Shown in pieces: positions 22,471 to 32,816 of a stretch of 64,000 nt of DNA. Where the stretch lies: NCBI GenBank assembly GCA_027257055.1, contig JAPVLO010000232.1, positions 5,146,001-5,210,000 on the forward strand. Reading direction: 5' to 3'. Under the pieces are notes generated by a model that searched no databases, had not been told where the DNA came from, and saw nothing but the letters and a program-made list of their open reading frames with translations. Position 1 is the first letter of the stretch. Every line of letters begins with the position of its first letter. The stretch is from Cephalopachus bancanus. Lineage: Eukaryota; Chordata; Mammalia; Primates; Tarsiidae. Made by a program: the position numbers and the translations under genes.

Positions 22471-22966
22471 CAATGTTAGTGGGAAGTAAGGAGGTGGCAA
22501 GGAGATCAGAAATTAGTTTAGCATTAACCACTGCTGATCCCTTGGTGATAAATAGTCCCCTTTCCTTCCAAATGGCCGAGTGGGAGATGAGAATATGGAA
22601 AACATATTTGGAATCAGTGTAAAGAGAAAGAGAGTGTCCAGCCGCTAGCTGAAATGCCCAAGTGGCAGCTATAAGTTCTGCCTGTTGGTTAGTGGTACCT
22701 GGCGGGAGAGGCTTTGCCTCAATGACGTGTGTAATAGAGGTGATGGCATATCCTGCAACCCGGGACCCATTGTGTAGGAAGGAGTTGCCATCAGTGAACC
22801 AGGTATAGGAGGGGGGGGCAAAGGGCCTTCCTGGATGTGAACCGGGCAAGGAAGGAGAGCCTCAAAAGTCTCTATGCAGTCATGAGTTAGCGGGGCTGTG
22901 GAAGAAGGGAGCAACATGGCTGGGTTTAGGGGTGCACAAGTTTGAAAGGATATGTAGGGATCCTGT
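22471..22966 (-). pseudogene. RNase H of ERV copy 2
   Basis: Frame with WFTDGNSFLHNGSRVAGYAI, QQAELIAATWAF and LYTDSKYVF, giving the acidic residues of retroviral RNase H, then the basic HCKAHQ end. The SINE separates it from RT, and the frame passes into integrase with a shift. Confidence 0.85.
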
Positions 22967-22981
22967 AAAAAGAAGACAAGG

Positions 22982-23260
22982 GAGCCGGGCTCGGTGACTC
23001 AGCCTGTAATCCTGCGCCTTTGGGAGGCTGAGGTGAGTGGATTGCCTGAGCCCACGGGTTTGAGACCCGTCTGGGCAGCGAGACCTCATCTCTACAATAA
23101 ATCAAAAAATCAGCCAGGTGTGGTAGCGCATGCCTGTAATTCCGGCTACTTGGAAGGCTGAGGCGGAAGGATCACCGGAGCCCAGCAGGTTGAGGCTGCG
23201 GTGGCTGGGAGCGGCCACTGCACTCCAGTCTGGGTGACAGAGTGAGACTCCAACTCAAAA
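22982..23260 (+). repeat. Alu-type SINE inserted in ERV copy 2 pol
   Basis: Dimeric SINE, GAGCCGGGCTCGGTGACTCA to CTCCAACTC-A(9), antisense to the provirus. Perfect 15-bp duplication AAAAAGAAGACAAGG at 22967-22981 and 23261-23275. It divides RT connection from RNase H and postdates the provirus. Confidence 0.97.
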
Positions 23261-23275
23261 AAAAAGAAGACAAGG

Positions 23276-24430
23276 AGCAATAGGACTCGACCGGGGGGCA
23301 GCGTTTGAAGGCCTTTGTAGCTTAGGAGGTGCTGTAGATGGTGGGGGGAGGTTATGGTAATAGGGGCCCCAAAGGTGAGTTTTTTGGATTCACATACCAA
23401 CATGTGGGTGGCAGACAGTGCTTGCAGACATGGGGCCCAGCCCTGGATGATGTGGTCTAACTGTTTTGAGAGATAGGCCACTGGGGCAAACATTTGTCCA
23501 CAAAGTTGTCCCAGGACTCCCAAGGCCACCGCCTTGTTTTTGTGGACATATAGGATGAAAGGTTGGTGTACGTCTGGCAGATGAAGAGCGGGGGCCCTTA
23601 GGAGGGCCTGCTGGAGGGAAACAAAAGGTTGTTTAATGGAGGAGGGTGTTAGGAGTGGCTCATTGGGGTCTCCCTTTGTGAGAGTATAGAGTGGCTTCAC
23701 GAGTAAGGCAAAGTTGGGAATCCACGCCCGAAAGTATCCTGATATCCCCCAAAATGATTGGATTTCCTGCTTAGTTTTAGTTATATGTAGGGATTTAATT
23801 AGGGCCTTCCGATCTGTCGTTGTAGCCTTCTGTTGATGTGAGACGGCTACCCCTAGATATGTGACTTGTGTGACAGACAGTTGGACCTTTTGAGGGGATA
23901 CCCGATATCCTTTTTCCACTAGAAAGTTAAGGGTGAGTGCAGTGTCTGTTCGAGAATCAGCTAAGGAAGGGCTACACAGGAGGAGGTCATCTACATATTG
24001 AATAAGGGTGGATTTGGTAAGTGAGAGCGACTTAAGATCTGCTGCTAAGGTTTGACCGAACAGGTGGGGCTATCTTGAAATCCTTGTGGTAGGACTGTCC
24101 AAGTGAGTTGTGAGTGGCAAGATATTGGATCAGTCCACGTGAATGCAAAGATGTTTTGTGAGTCTGCTGCCAGGGGGACGGTAAAGACTGCATCTTTAAG
24201 GTCGAGAACCGAGAAGTGAGTAGCGGTTGGAGGAATTGAAGATAAGATGGTATAGGGATTAGGAACTAGTGGGTGAATGGGGATGACAGCTGCATTAATG
24301 AGTCTTAGATCCTGCACTAAGCCGTAAGTGCCGTTTGGTTTTCATACCACTAAAATGGGAGCACTGAATGGGGAGTTAGTGGGGCGCAGATATCCCTTTT
24401 GTAGCAAAGAGTTAATGACAGGTTAGAGTC
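23276..24430 (-). pseudogene. Reverse transcriptase of ERV copy 2
   Basis: Fingers/palm frame 24045-24317 has QDLRLINAAV and FSVLDLKDAVFTVPL (the catalytic motif-A Asp). YVDD is encoded at 23986-23997. Thumb and connection are in frame 23146-23919, which then runs into the SINE. At least one frameshift lies between 24045 and 23919. Confidence 0.87.
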
Positions 24431-24994
24431 CTAGAAGACTGGAGGTAGGAAGAGAGTATTGTGGCTGATTAGGATTGTGGAAGGATTTTTAAGTTGAATG
24501 TGGACAGGGGGGCAGTGTCCTAGGGAGGGGGAGTCTATGTCCCATACTTGAGGATTCACTATTGAGGAGGGCAAAGGGGGAAGTGAGTCGGAATTATCGG
24601 CGGTTAGAAGGGCCAAGAACAGGGTTGTAGGGGAAGGGTTGCTGAGGGCCACACTTGGGTTAAAGGTGATGGACTCCTGAAACTTGGCTAAAATGTCTCT
24701 GCCCATAAGAGGCACAGGACATTGAGACATTACCAAAAAGGAATGAGTGAAGGGGACGTTTACAAAGATGCATGTAACTGTAGGAGTAATGCATGGAAGG
24801 ATGGACTGGCCCCCCCACCCCGACTATAGGGGACTTAGATGGGGAAGTTGGGCCCCAAAACTCTCATATGAAAGAAAGGGTGGCTCCGGTATCCAGGAGA
24901 AAGTGGATGGGGCGCCCTTCAACCGTTATAGCAACCCTGGGTTCCCGACGATTTGAGATTAGTGTTGGGTAGGGAGACCCTGGGTCCCGTCAGT
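24431..24994 (-). pseudogene. Protease of ERV copy 2
   Basis: The active-site DTGA is encoded at 24882-24893 (LLDTGAT context), and the C-terminal LMGRDILAKF lies in a 101-codon frame (24431-24736). Frames change between these points. Retroviral aspartic protease, pseudogene. Confidence 0.8.
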
Positions 24995-26600
24995 CTAAAG
25001 TCGCTGCCATGCCCAACAGATCCAGAGCAGGATGGGGGGTTGACCCGGTCCCTCCTTGGGGATGGGGGGTTGACCCGGTCCCTCCTTGGGGACCGGGCCA
25101 GTCCACTGCCCAGTGTCCCGCCTGTCCACTTCTAGGACATGGTTTTTGGGGTACTCCGGGGTTGGGGCACCCTCGTGCCCAATGCCCTGGCTGCCCACAC
25201 TTGAAGCAGGGTCCTGGTGGTTGTCATTGGTTTTGGGCATTGCCACCACTCTGAGAGGGCCTGGGCCAGCTTTTGATATTTGTGTTTTTTTGCCTTCTCA
25301 TCCTGGTTATGGAACACTTTAAAGGCTGCTGTGAGAACATCATGTTGGGGAGTAAGGGGGCCTCAGTTGAGTTTTTTTAGTTTTGCCCTAATGTCTGGAT
25401 AGCTTTGGGAGAAAAAATATGTCATTAGGAGTTGTCGGCCATCAGGGGTTTCAGGGTCTATGTTAGTAAATTGTTGGAGCACCCTGGTGAGCCAGCTTAG
25501 GAAGTTGGAGGGGTTTTCCTCTTTTTCCTGAATGATTTCCTGGAGTTTTTCAAAGTTAACTGTCTTTTGTGCAGCCCTGTTCAACCTAGAAAGTAGGCAA
25601 GTAGAAAACCGGCCTCTAGCTGCAATGCCAGCAGGGGAGTTGTAATCCCAGCCTGGGTCTTGGTCTGGGACCACCGTCGCCCCAAGAGGGTGAGCAGTGG
25701 TGGTTTGATGAATTTCATCTGCATATGTTCTAGCCTGTTCCCAAACTCTTCTACGTTCTTCTGGAAGTAGGGTGTTGGAGAGGATAAGATAGATAATCAT
25801 GAAAAGTGAGGCTATAGGACTGGATGAGGTATTGAAGCTCTTTAATGTAGGTGGCAGGGTTAGTTGTATATGACCCGAGACGTTTTTCTATTTGTGAGAG
25901 GTCTGATATAGAAAAAAGGACAGATACCCGAACCACGCCTTCCATGCCCACCACCTTGCGAAGGGGGGCTAGGAGGGTCGGCACGGCCTTGGATCGGGTC
26001 ACCGGGGGGCTGCATGGAGGAGTTGTTGGAAGAGGAGGGTATAAGGATCGAGCTGCCAGAATGGAGGGGGATGGGGGCGGGGGAGCCTGAGGCTGTTGAG
26101 GCTGCCTGTTGGGGGGCTCGTCTGCAGGGTCAAAATCTGAGATGGAGGAGGAGGTAGCAGAACTGGGACTTACAGTGTCTGCAGTGGGGTGAGGAGAGTT
26201 TTGGAGAGGAGGCTGAAGTGTACATAGAACAATGGGAGAAGGAAAAATTGTAGAAGAGGTGGTAGATGCTAGCATGAGTGGAGGGTAGAGATTAGAGGGA
26301 TTGCAATTGAGGCAGAGGCAGGGATGTTCATGGAGGAAAAAAAAAGGACTGAACATAGGGAATCTCTACCCACCATTTTGAATGCTCACAGAAATTATAT
26401 AAGTCCCGAATAATATCAGGATTGAGGGACCCCTGGGGGGGCCACTGATTTTGGTTGTCTAAGGGGTATGTTGGCCAGTCTTGCGTGCAGAAACAAATTA
26501 GGCATTTGGGTTTGATATCAGGGGAGAGAGAAAGTGTAGTGAGATTGTTTAAGAGGCATTTAAGAGGGGAATCGGCCGGCAGGGATGACGAGCCTCCCAT
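24995..26600 (-). pseudogene. gag of ERV copy 2
   Basis: ATG at 26600 starts MGGSSS (Gly2 myristoylation type), matrix to about 26340. A homopolymer run (26337-26346) shifts the frame into a proline-rich region (PHPTAD...QAPPPPSPS) and early capsid (25751-26356). A second shift leads to capsid 25363-25800 (FEKLQEIIQEKEENPSNFL). Nucleocapsid near 25090-25215 has one full knuckle CFKCGQPGHWARGC; the second reads CPRSGQAGHWAVDW, with Ser and Trp replacing two ligand cysteines. An exact 30-bp tandem duplication (25031-25060 and 25061-25090) follows. At least three frame breaks. Confidence 0.85.
25031..25090. repeat. Perfect 30-bp tandem duplication in ERV copy 2 gag
   Basis: Two identical 30-bp units, GATGGGGGGTTGACCCGGTC plus CCTCCTTGGG, at 25031-25060 and 25061-25090. 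The length is a multiple of three (ten codons). Copy 1 has no such duplication at the matching place. Confidence 0.97.
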
Positions 26601-27332
26601 GGTGAGACAGGTAGACTAAACGGGGCATCCCCCGAAGAGTCGGTTGTCCAAGAAGTGTGTCTGTGGCACAGCCTGTCATCACAGGGGTTTGGCACAAGCA
26701 GGGTTCTCCTGGAGAACCGAGGGGGTCAAGGCACCTTGCACAAGGATTTTTGGACCAGACAGAAAGCACTTGACCGGGCGGCGGGTAGGAACATGTTCGA
26801 GATTCCTGCCGGTCGAATAGGGCTTACTGTGGGGCAATAAACATGGAGCATCCGAGGTTCCCTGTTACCCGACAGATATAGGAGTCCTTCAGAATCCTCT
26901 GTGGGCCCGACAGCTGTGGGATTCCTTGGGGGGGGGAGGATTTTAAAGAAGCTGCTGTGGGTTAGCAGATGTGGGGCCCCTGGGGCCCGCTGCAGCCCAG
27001 CAGCCATGGGAGTTTTAAGGTTTAAGAGAGATGAAAGAGAAGAGGAAGCCTTTAGGGTCTACTGTGGCCATGAAGGCCGAGGTGAGGTGCATTCCCCCTC
27101 ACCCTGGGGCTGGAGGGGTTGCCTGATGATCAACGGTCAGTTCCCCCTGGGGATCCTGGGCAAGTTTCAGGCTTCCGTGTCTGGGGAACTCACCTATCCA
27201 ACGGTTGCTGGTGGATGCAGTTCATGCATTCACAACAGTGGGGAAGGTCCAGGAGGGGTGGAGTGGCCACAGGCACTGGGTCAGGGATCCCGCTTATGGG
27301 GATAGACCCGCACAAGGGTGGGAGAGCACCCA
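26601..27332 (-). other. 5' leader of ERV copy 2
   Basis: About 730 bp between the primer site and the gag ATG, G-rich on +. Would hold splice donor and packaging signals; none could be assigned with confidence. Confidence 0.5.
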
Positions 27333-27350
27333 ATTCGAGTCATGGCACCA
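27333..27350 (-). other. Primer-binding site, tRNA-His type (copy 2)
   Basis: On the - strand TGGTGCCATGACTCGAAT, one base from the LTR; matches the tRNA-His 3' complement with two mismatches, both G-to-A. Confidence 0.85.
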
Positions 27351-27351
27351 A

Positions 27352-27765
27352 TGAAAGAATTTCAGCACCAGTAATGACTCCACACCCGGCCAGGACCAAG
27401 AGATTTATTAAAGGGGGCTGTCACAGAGAGGATCTGTAATGGAGGAAAAAAGAGAGAGAGAGAGTTGCAAGAAGAGGGCTGTATTTATTAGCCTGACAGG
27501 GGCTGGAAGGGGCCGTGCTATGTTTCTATTGGAGGAGCTGCATGGGAGCAGGGTGGGGCCGATGCTGTGTTATAGTCCTATTGGACGCATAGCAAAGCTG
27601 GCTATGTTCTGGGAAAGGATTGGAGGCTTGCAGGTTTGAACTTCGTGTGCATGGGGAATTGTGCACAAAGAAGCTGGGACCTAGGGCCTTTGTTGTCTGG
27701 TGTGTCCTCACCATGCTCGGCACCATTTTGGGAGCCGCCCCTCTGGTTGCTTCCTGCACCCTTCA
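27352..27765 (-). repeat. 5' LTR of ERV copy 2
   Basis: 414 bp, TGAAAGAATTTC to TGCACCCTTCA on the + strand. On - it carries CCAAT boxes (from CTATTGGAGG and CTATTGGACG on +), AATAAA poly(A)-type signals and a (GA)n run. Pairs with 18341-18753. Confidence 0.96.
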
Positions 27766-27770
27766 AAAGT

Positions 27771-28009
27771 GATGTAAACTCTGGAAGTACCTAGCCTATG
27801 GGGAAACAGGGGAAGGACTTGTGTTGTTGTAGGGCTCAAATACTCTGACTGAAACTGCTTCAGCGTACCTACTCATCCAAGAGACACCCATTCTTACAAG
27901 AGCGTTATAAAAAAGTTGCTTCACTCTACTGGTCTCTAAGTCTCCATGTCATTTTTGACGACCCAGTCTGGAGATAGGGATGCCCCCTAGGACCCTCATT
28001 TCTAGATAT
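27771..28009 (+). mobile_element. Older LTR-like remnant, right part
   Basis: Continues 18061-18340 across the provirus: AGCGTTATAAAAAAGTTGC resembles a TATA box, followed by ACTGGTCTCTAAGTCTCC. Boundaries and family are uncertain. Confidence 0.33.
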
Positions 28010-28560
28010 GCAGGGATTGTAAAAGTTATGTTATAGGGATTCTATATTGTGTTTTTTAAAAATTATGTTGAATTTTATTCTTGTAAGCCATTAAATTTAT
28101 GGCAGACCTTTTTGTTTATTTCAGACTTGGTTTTATTTTTTACAAGGGCAGGTCTATATTCATTCTGTTCTTAGTGTTAGGTCATGGCCTTTACTTTGGA
28201 TGTGGCCCATATGCCTAAGGTGCAGCCTTTCTGAAGTCACAATTGAATGCTTAAGGTTTTTCATGAAATCTTTCTATTCCGGATCATTTGGAATTCCAAT
28301 ATACCCCAGAATTGTATGTTTTCTGGTATTTCAGCCCATAATAGTGCTCTATTCTATGTTTCTTAGTCTCATCCTTTGTGTAGCCAAAGCCTCAACCAAG
28401 AACTGGGAAACCACTGTGTAGCTTTCTTTTCCCTGGTGCCCTGACTCACATATTTCAGCAGCCCCAAATAACAATCTTGCTTCCTCAGCTCAAGAAGACA
28501 GCCATGCTTCTGAAGTGCCACCTCCATAGGCTAGAGTCTAGAAGGTACTCCCATGCAAAT
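28010..28560 (-). mobile_element. Ancient L1 (L1M type), 5' end, piece 7
   Basis: GGCAGACCTTTTTG, CACAATTGAATGCTTAAGG, CCAAGAACTGGGAAACCACT and CCCTGACTCACATATTTCAG follow the order of the antisense L1M 5' region. It is the highest-coordinate piece of the dissected element. Confidence 0.5.
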
Positions 28561-28961
28561 ATCCCAGGCTAAATATGGGCTCACTTCAAATATTTTTCTT
28601 TCAGTTACTCTGTACGGTTATGTACTATGTGTTGTTCAAATGCATGAAAACAGTTCATATTTTAGTTCAGTTTTACAGTCACTTACACTGAAAGGGCTAT
28701 GTTCAGAACAAATTATTTCATTATGACTAGAAGTGGAATGAGTCTTCTTAATGTGAGCAATATATGTTTATTTTAAGCATTGCTTTTTAATTCAAAATAC
28801 TCTTAGACTATCTTACTTCAACATAAATCTATATAAATTAGTGTTCAATTACTTCAAAATTTACAACTCTTATACTTGTACTATTACTCCAAACTCTATA
28901 CAGAATAGCCTGCTTACCTTAAGCAGGTCTTGAAATCTCTATGGTCTTCTTCTCTCGTCAG
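28561..28961 (+). other. Intron sequence before AGBL3 exon
   Basis: AT-rich, with no repeat or gene recognised; ends in the polypyrimidine tract and acceptor of the exon at 28962. Confidence 0.6.
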
Positions 28962-29100
28962 CTTACAAAGAGCCCTGTTTTGTGTATTCCCGTGTTGGGG
29001 GCAACCGAACACCCTTGAAGCAACCTATAGATTACTGTGACAACACTTTGATGTTTGAAGCAAGGTTTGAAAGTGGTAATCTACAGAAGGTAGTCAAAGT
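28962..29100 (+). CDS. AGBL3: AGBL3 (CCP3) coding exon, N-terminal region
   Basis: First exon of the gene inside the window. The acceptor is a pyrimidine-rich tract ending CGTCAG and the donor is AAAGT|GTACGT. The 139 bp translate without a stop from AYKEPCFVYSRVGG to SGNLQKVVKV. The first two bases complete a codon begun in an exon upstream of the window, and the last two (GT) are completed by the first G of the next exon. The segment belongs to the CCP-family N-terminal beta-sandwich domain that precedes the M14 peptidase domain. Cytosolic carboxypeptidases remove C-terminal glutamates from polyglutamylated tubulin and other proteins; CCP3 is described as a short-chain deglutamylase. Family assignment is by recognition of the protein sequence; choice of paralogue 3 over 2 rests on closer wording across all seven exons. 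Confidence 0.88.
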
Positions 29101-30221
29101 GTACGTTTTTATTATCTTTATTTGAGGAGTCAGTCCATTAACTATTATTTTCTGTATCAGGTACATTAAATTTCTTAGTATCCATTACTAAATAGCAATT
29201 TCTTAAAGTATAGATGCTAATTAGATATTATTATGGGAGGTATCAAATTTTAGTTCAAATAATTTTGAGAAGTATGTGTTAAAGTTAAGCAGGTTTCTGT
29301 ACTGTACATTTTCAACATGGTAGTATGAGTTGTCTCACACACAGTGCTTCTCATACTTTTTAATGGTGTTGTTCTTGAAATCAGTGTTCCATAAAAAATC
29401 CCAAGGACATTCTTCTATCAAAATTATGGAACTTTAAAACACACTTAAGTACAAGGAGTAATGCAGTTCTACATTCATTATCATATACCCATCACCTAGT
29501 TCAATACCTATCAAGGTTTTGAAACATTTATTCCACCTTTTCCTAGGCTTTTATTTATAACCACACATTCACACACTAAATATGTAGTACTGACAGAATA
29601 GAAAATTGCTTGGTAAAGAAAAAGACTCACAAACTAATCAGGTAAGATTGTTGTATATGTATAGCATTCCAGTGAAATTATTTTTACCTTTATTTAAGCA
29701 TCTCCAATGACTAAGTATGGGGATGCAAGATAGTTTTCATATGCAGTTCTTATCCTCAAGGAGTTCACATATGTGATCATATTAATTTATATATGCTTTT
29801 AAACCTCTCAGTGATAGATATATATTCCTAGAGTTAAAATCTAATAGAAAATAGAAATATGTGACTGAAGTAAAAAATGAAATAATTTGCTTTAGTTTCA
29901 GTAACTCTTTAATTATTTCTTTTACAGAAAATATAGAGTTGAAATATACAAATTATTATCAAATGCCTGTGTTTTGTTTGTTTCCTTGAATTACAAAAGA
30001 ATGCAAATGTTTTAGAATTAGCATAGTAGCAGTTTCTCATCCAACAAAAAATGTCAAAACTTTTGAGGTTACTTGTTAGGTACTGCCTAAATAAGCATTG
30101 TTTCCTTAAAAAAAGCTTTCTATGACTAGGCAAAAATATAGTAATTCCTTATTTAGTTTAAACTCAAATGTCATTTTTCCATTCTTATGTGCTTTTTCCC
30201 TTTTTCTTTCTTACATATTAG
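29101..30221 (+). other. AGBL3: AGBL3 intron (1.12 kb)
   Basis: AT-rich, GT at 29101 and AG at 30220-30221. The phrase CTACATTCATTATCATATACCC at 29470 hints at an old repeat, but nothing can be named. Confidence 0.75.
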
Positions 30222-31001
30222 GGCAGAATATGAATACCAGTTGACAGTGCACCCTGACCTCTTCACAGATAAGCACACCCAGTGGTACTGTTTTCAAGTC
30301 ACTAACACCCAAGCAGAGGTAGTCTACAGATTCACTGTTGTCAACTTCACTAAACCTGCTAGTCTCTATAATCGGGGTATGCGCCCGCTGTTCTACTCTG
30401 AAAAGGAAGCCAAAACTCATCATATTGGCTGGCAGAGAATAGGAGACCGAATCAAGTATTACAGGAACAATGTAGGGCAAGATGGGCGCCATTATTTTTC
30501 TCTTACATGGACATTTAAATTTCCATATAACAAAGATACCTGCTACTTTGCTCACTGCTATCCCTACACTTACACCACCCTGCAAGAATACCTTTCCGGC
30601 ATCAATAATGACCCAGTGCGGTTAAAGTTTTGCAAAATACGTGTCTTGTGCCACACGCTTGCTAGGAACATGGTATATATTTTAACAATCACTACCGCCT
30701 TGGAGAGCACTGACTCAAGAAAGAGGAAGGCTGTGATCCTTACTGCAAGGGTTCATCCAGGGGAAACCAACAGTTCTTGGATCATGAAAGGTTTCCTAGA
30801 TTATATTTTAGGAAGTTCAAGTGATGCACAATTGCTTCGGGACACTTTCATCTTCAAGGTGGTACCTATGCTGAATCCAGATGGCGTGATCGTGGGAAAT
30901 TATCGATGTTCCTTAGCTGGACAAGATTTAAACCGTAATTATACATCTCTCCTGAAGGAATCTTTTCCTTCTGTGTGGTATACCCGGAACATGATCCATA
31001 G
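30222..31001 (+). CDS. AGBL3: AGBL3 coding exon, N-domain end and first half of M14 carboxypeptidase domain
   Basis: Large 780-bp exon bounded by CATATTAG|GG and CCATAG|GTAAAAG, open throughout. The start completes the CCP N-domain (AEYEYQLTVHPDLF...). The peptidase domain follows with YFAHCYPYTY and TARVHPGETNSSW. The HPGE motif (His codon 30754-30756, Glu codon 30763-30765) supplies two zinc ligands. Next come MLNPDGVIVGNYRCS and DLNRNY, whose Arg (30934-30936) is the substrate-carboxylate-binding residue of the M14 family. The exon ends with the first two bases of the Arg codon in NMIHR, completed by A of the next exon. Reading on past the splice site gives an immediate TAA in the intron, which supports the donor choice. 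Confidence 0.93.
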
Positions 31002-31378
31002 GTAAAAGAAGTCTCAGATTATCTCTCTGTTTGTTTAGTAAACTTAGTAGTAAGCATTTTGTTCCCACGATTCCACTCATTTTACTCTAAACTTTCTTAA
31101 GATAGTTTACTGTGTAGCTGCTTTATTTCCCCCTTCTTTCCAGCTCTGATTCTATACCCTTCTGTATTATGCCATTGGATTTACTAATCTTTTCTTAATT
31201 AATGAAATAATGGATCTTATTTGACTTGAAAAAATAATACCCAAAAACATGGCTGAAATAGACTCCAGCCTGTTTTGATGACTCTGTAAAACTAATTCAA
31301 CTGGCATATCCCAAATTTGGTCTCTTGCTAAAGCTAGTGGTATCTGACATTTATGTTGGGATCCTTAGAGCCCTTATA

Positions 31379-31919
31379 TGAGGGGCAACTCCCAAAAACC
31401 TGGAACTATCTTTTGGAGGCAGACCCATGCTGTACACTTGGGACTTATTCCTCTGGATCAAATGGTCAACCAATGTTTTTATCTGGAAGTTTTGAGAAGG
31501 TTGTGTCATGATTGGTGGAAGAAATGTCCCGAGTTGTGACTGGTTCTTCCACCATGACAATGCACCTGCCCACACCACACTGAGTGTTCAGGAGTTTTTG
31601 ACCCAAAACAGCATGACCCCCATGCCCCACCATCCCTACTCCCTGATCTTGCCCTGAGTGACTTTTGTTTCCCAAGATTAAAAAAGTCTTCAAAGGGAAA
31701 CATTTTGCTGATGTGGAAGAGATGAAACAAAAGACAACTGAAGTACTAAAAGGCATTAAAATGTATGAGTTCAAAACTGTTTTAAGCAGTGGAAAAAGCA
31801 TCTTGATAGGTGTATTGCATCAAGTGGAGAGTACTTTGCATGTGACTGAAGTTTAAACATGCACAAATAAATGCACAATTTCTTATAAATAAATTCTGGG
31901 TTTTTTGGGGTCCCCTTCA
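31379..31919 (+). mobile_element. Mariner-like element (TcMar-Mariner), internally deleted
   Basis: Inverted ends TGAGGGGCAACTCCCAAAAA and, on the other strand, TGAAGGGGACCCCAAAAAAC. TA dinucleotides on both sides (31377-31378 and 31920-31921). It is 541 bp, of which the middle encodes the C-terminal half of a mariner transposase. Confidence 0.85.
31470..31856 (+). pseudogene. Mariner transposase C-terminal remnant
   Basis: WFFHHDNAPAHTTLSVQEFL supplies the second catalytic Asp region (HHDNAPAH). After a one-base frameshift near 31645, PDLALSDFCFPRLKKVFKG corresponds to the SPDLAPSD block with the third Asp of DD34D. A 63-codon frame then runs to TAA at 31856. The N-terminal DNA-binding half is deleted. 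Confidence 0.82.
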
Positions 31920-32558
31920 TATGTGAAAATTAATTATGTCTCATAGAGCCTTCTGGCACTGTTGATCATACTTTGTTCTATGAGTCTTTTGAGTATCAGG
32001 TTACATAATTATTTAAACTTTTATGAATCACAATCCCATTTGCCCCTAGAACAAAGTTTTTCCAAAGAATCTAGAACAGTAAAATGCACATATTACTTAT
32101 TGAACGGCTGAGTTAATTTTTTATTGGTGCAGGTATTAACACTCAGGAGTAGACATGTGCCACAGTGGAAAAATAGATTAGTGTCAGAGAGCACCCATTT
32201 CTGAATTCAAAGCCTTGTAATCTTTTGGTTAAGAGCACAGACTTTGGAGTTAAGCATATCACACTGGAATCCCTGCTATATCATTTACTATCTGTGTGGT
32301 AACTTAAAAAACAAAGTCTTAGTTTTGTCATGTGAAATCAAAATAATAGTACCTCAAAGATGGGAGAATTAAATGTAAAATTACAACTAAAGTCCTCAGA
32401 GTCAGATCTGGGACACTGAAAACTCTACATTTATTCACCATGTTTCCCAAAATGTAAAAAGAAAAAAAGTGTTCAATTTTAAGCAGATATGCATGTGTAA
32501 ACTTTTTGTGAATGATTTAGGGTTATTCACGTGTTAGAATAATCAGTGCACTTCTAGG

Positions 32559-32816
32559 CAGGGGGCCCCACTGGTACCAGTCCCTAGCCTGTGAGGAATC
32601 AGGCCACTCAGCAGGAGGTAAGTGGCGGGTGCGGGGAGATCTACCTCCTATCAGATCAGCAGAGGCATTGGATTCTCATAGGACCACGAACATGGGAGGG
32701 ATCTGGATGGTGTGCTCCTTATGAGTTTGACTGGCCATCATCCCCCCTCCCCTCTTGTGTGTGCGTGGAAAAATTGTCTTTCAGGAAACTGGTGCCCAAA
32801 ACGTTGAGGACCACTG
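32559..32816 (+). mobile_element. hAT-Charlie non-autonomous element (MER1-like)
   Basis: CAGGGGGCCCCACTGGTACC at the left and GAGGACCACTG at the right form short inverted ends. Internal CAGCAGGAGGTAAGTGGCGG, TCAGATCAGCAGAGGCATTG and GGAAAAATTGTCTTTCAGG match the MER1 type. The 8-bp duplications are diverged. Confidence 0.72.

Larger units (their letters stand above)
18341..27765 (-). mobile_element. Class I endogenous retrovirus, copy 2, structurally complete provirus
   Basis: A 9.4-kb provirus reading right to left: 5' LTR 27352-27765, tRNA-His-like primer site 27333-27350, leader, gag, pro, pol, env, polypurine tract, 3' LTR 18341-18753. Perfect 5-bp target duplications AAAGT at 18336-18340 and 27766-27770. 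LTRs differ at about 20-22 aligned positions by eye (about 5%). Gammaretrovirus-like (YVDD RT, DTGA protease, CWLC in SU). All genes carry frameshifts or stops and a SINE interrupts pol, so it is defective. Confidence 0.96.
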
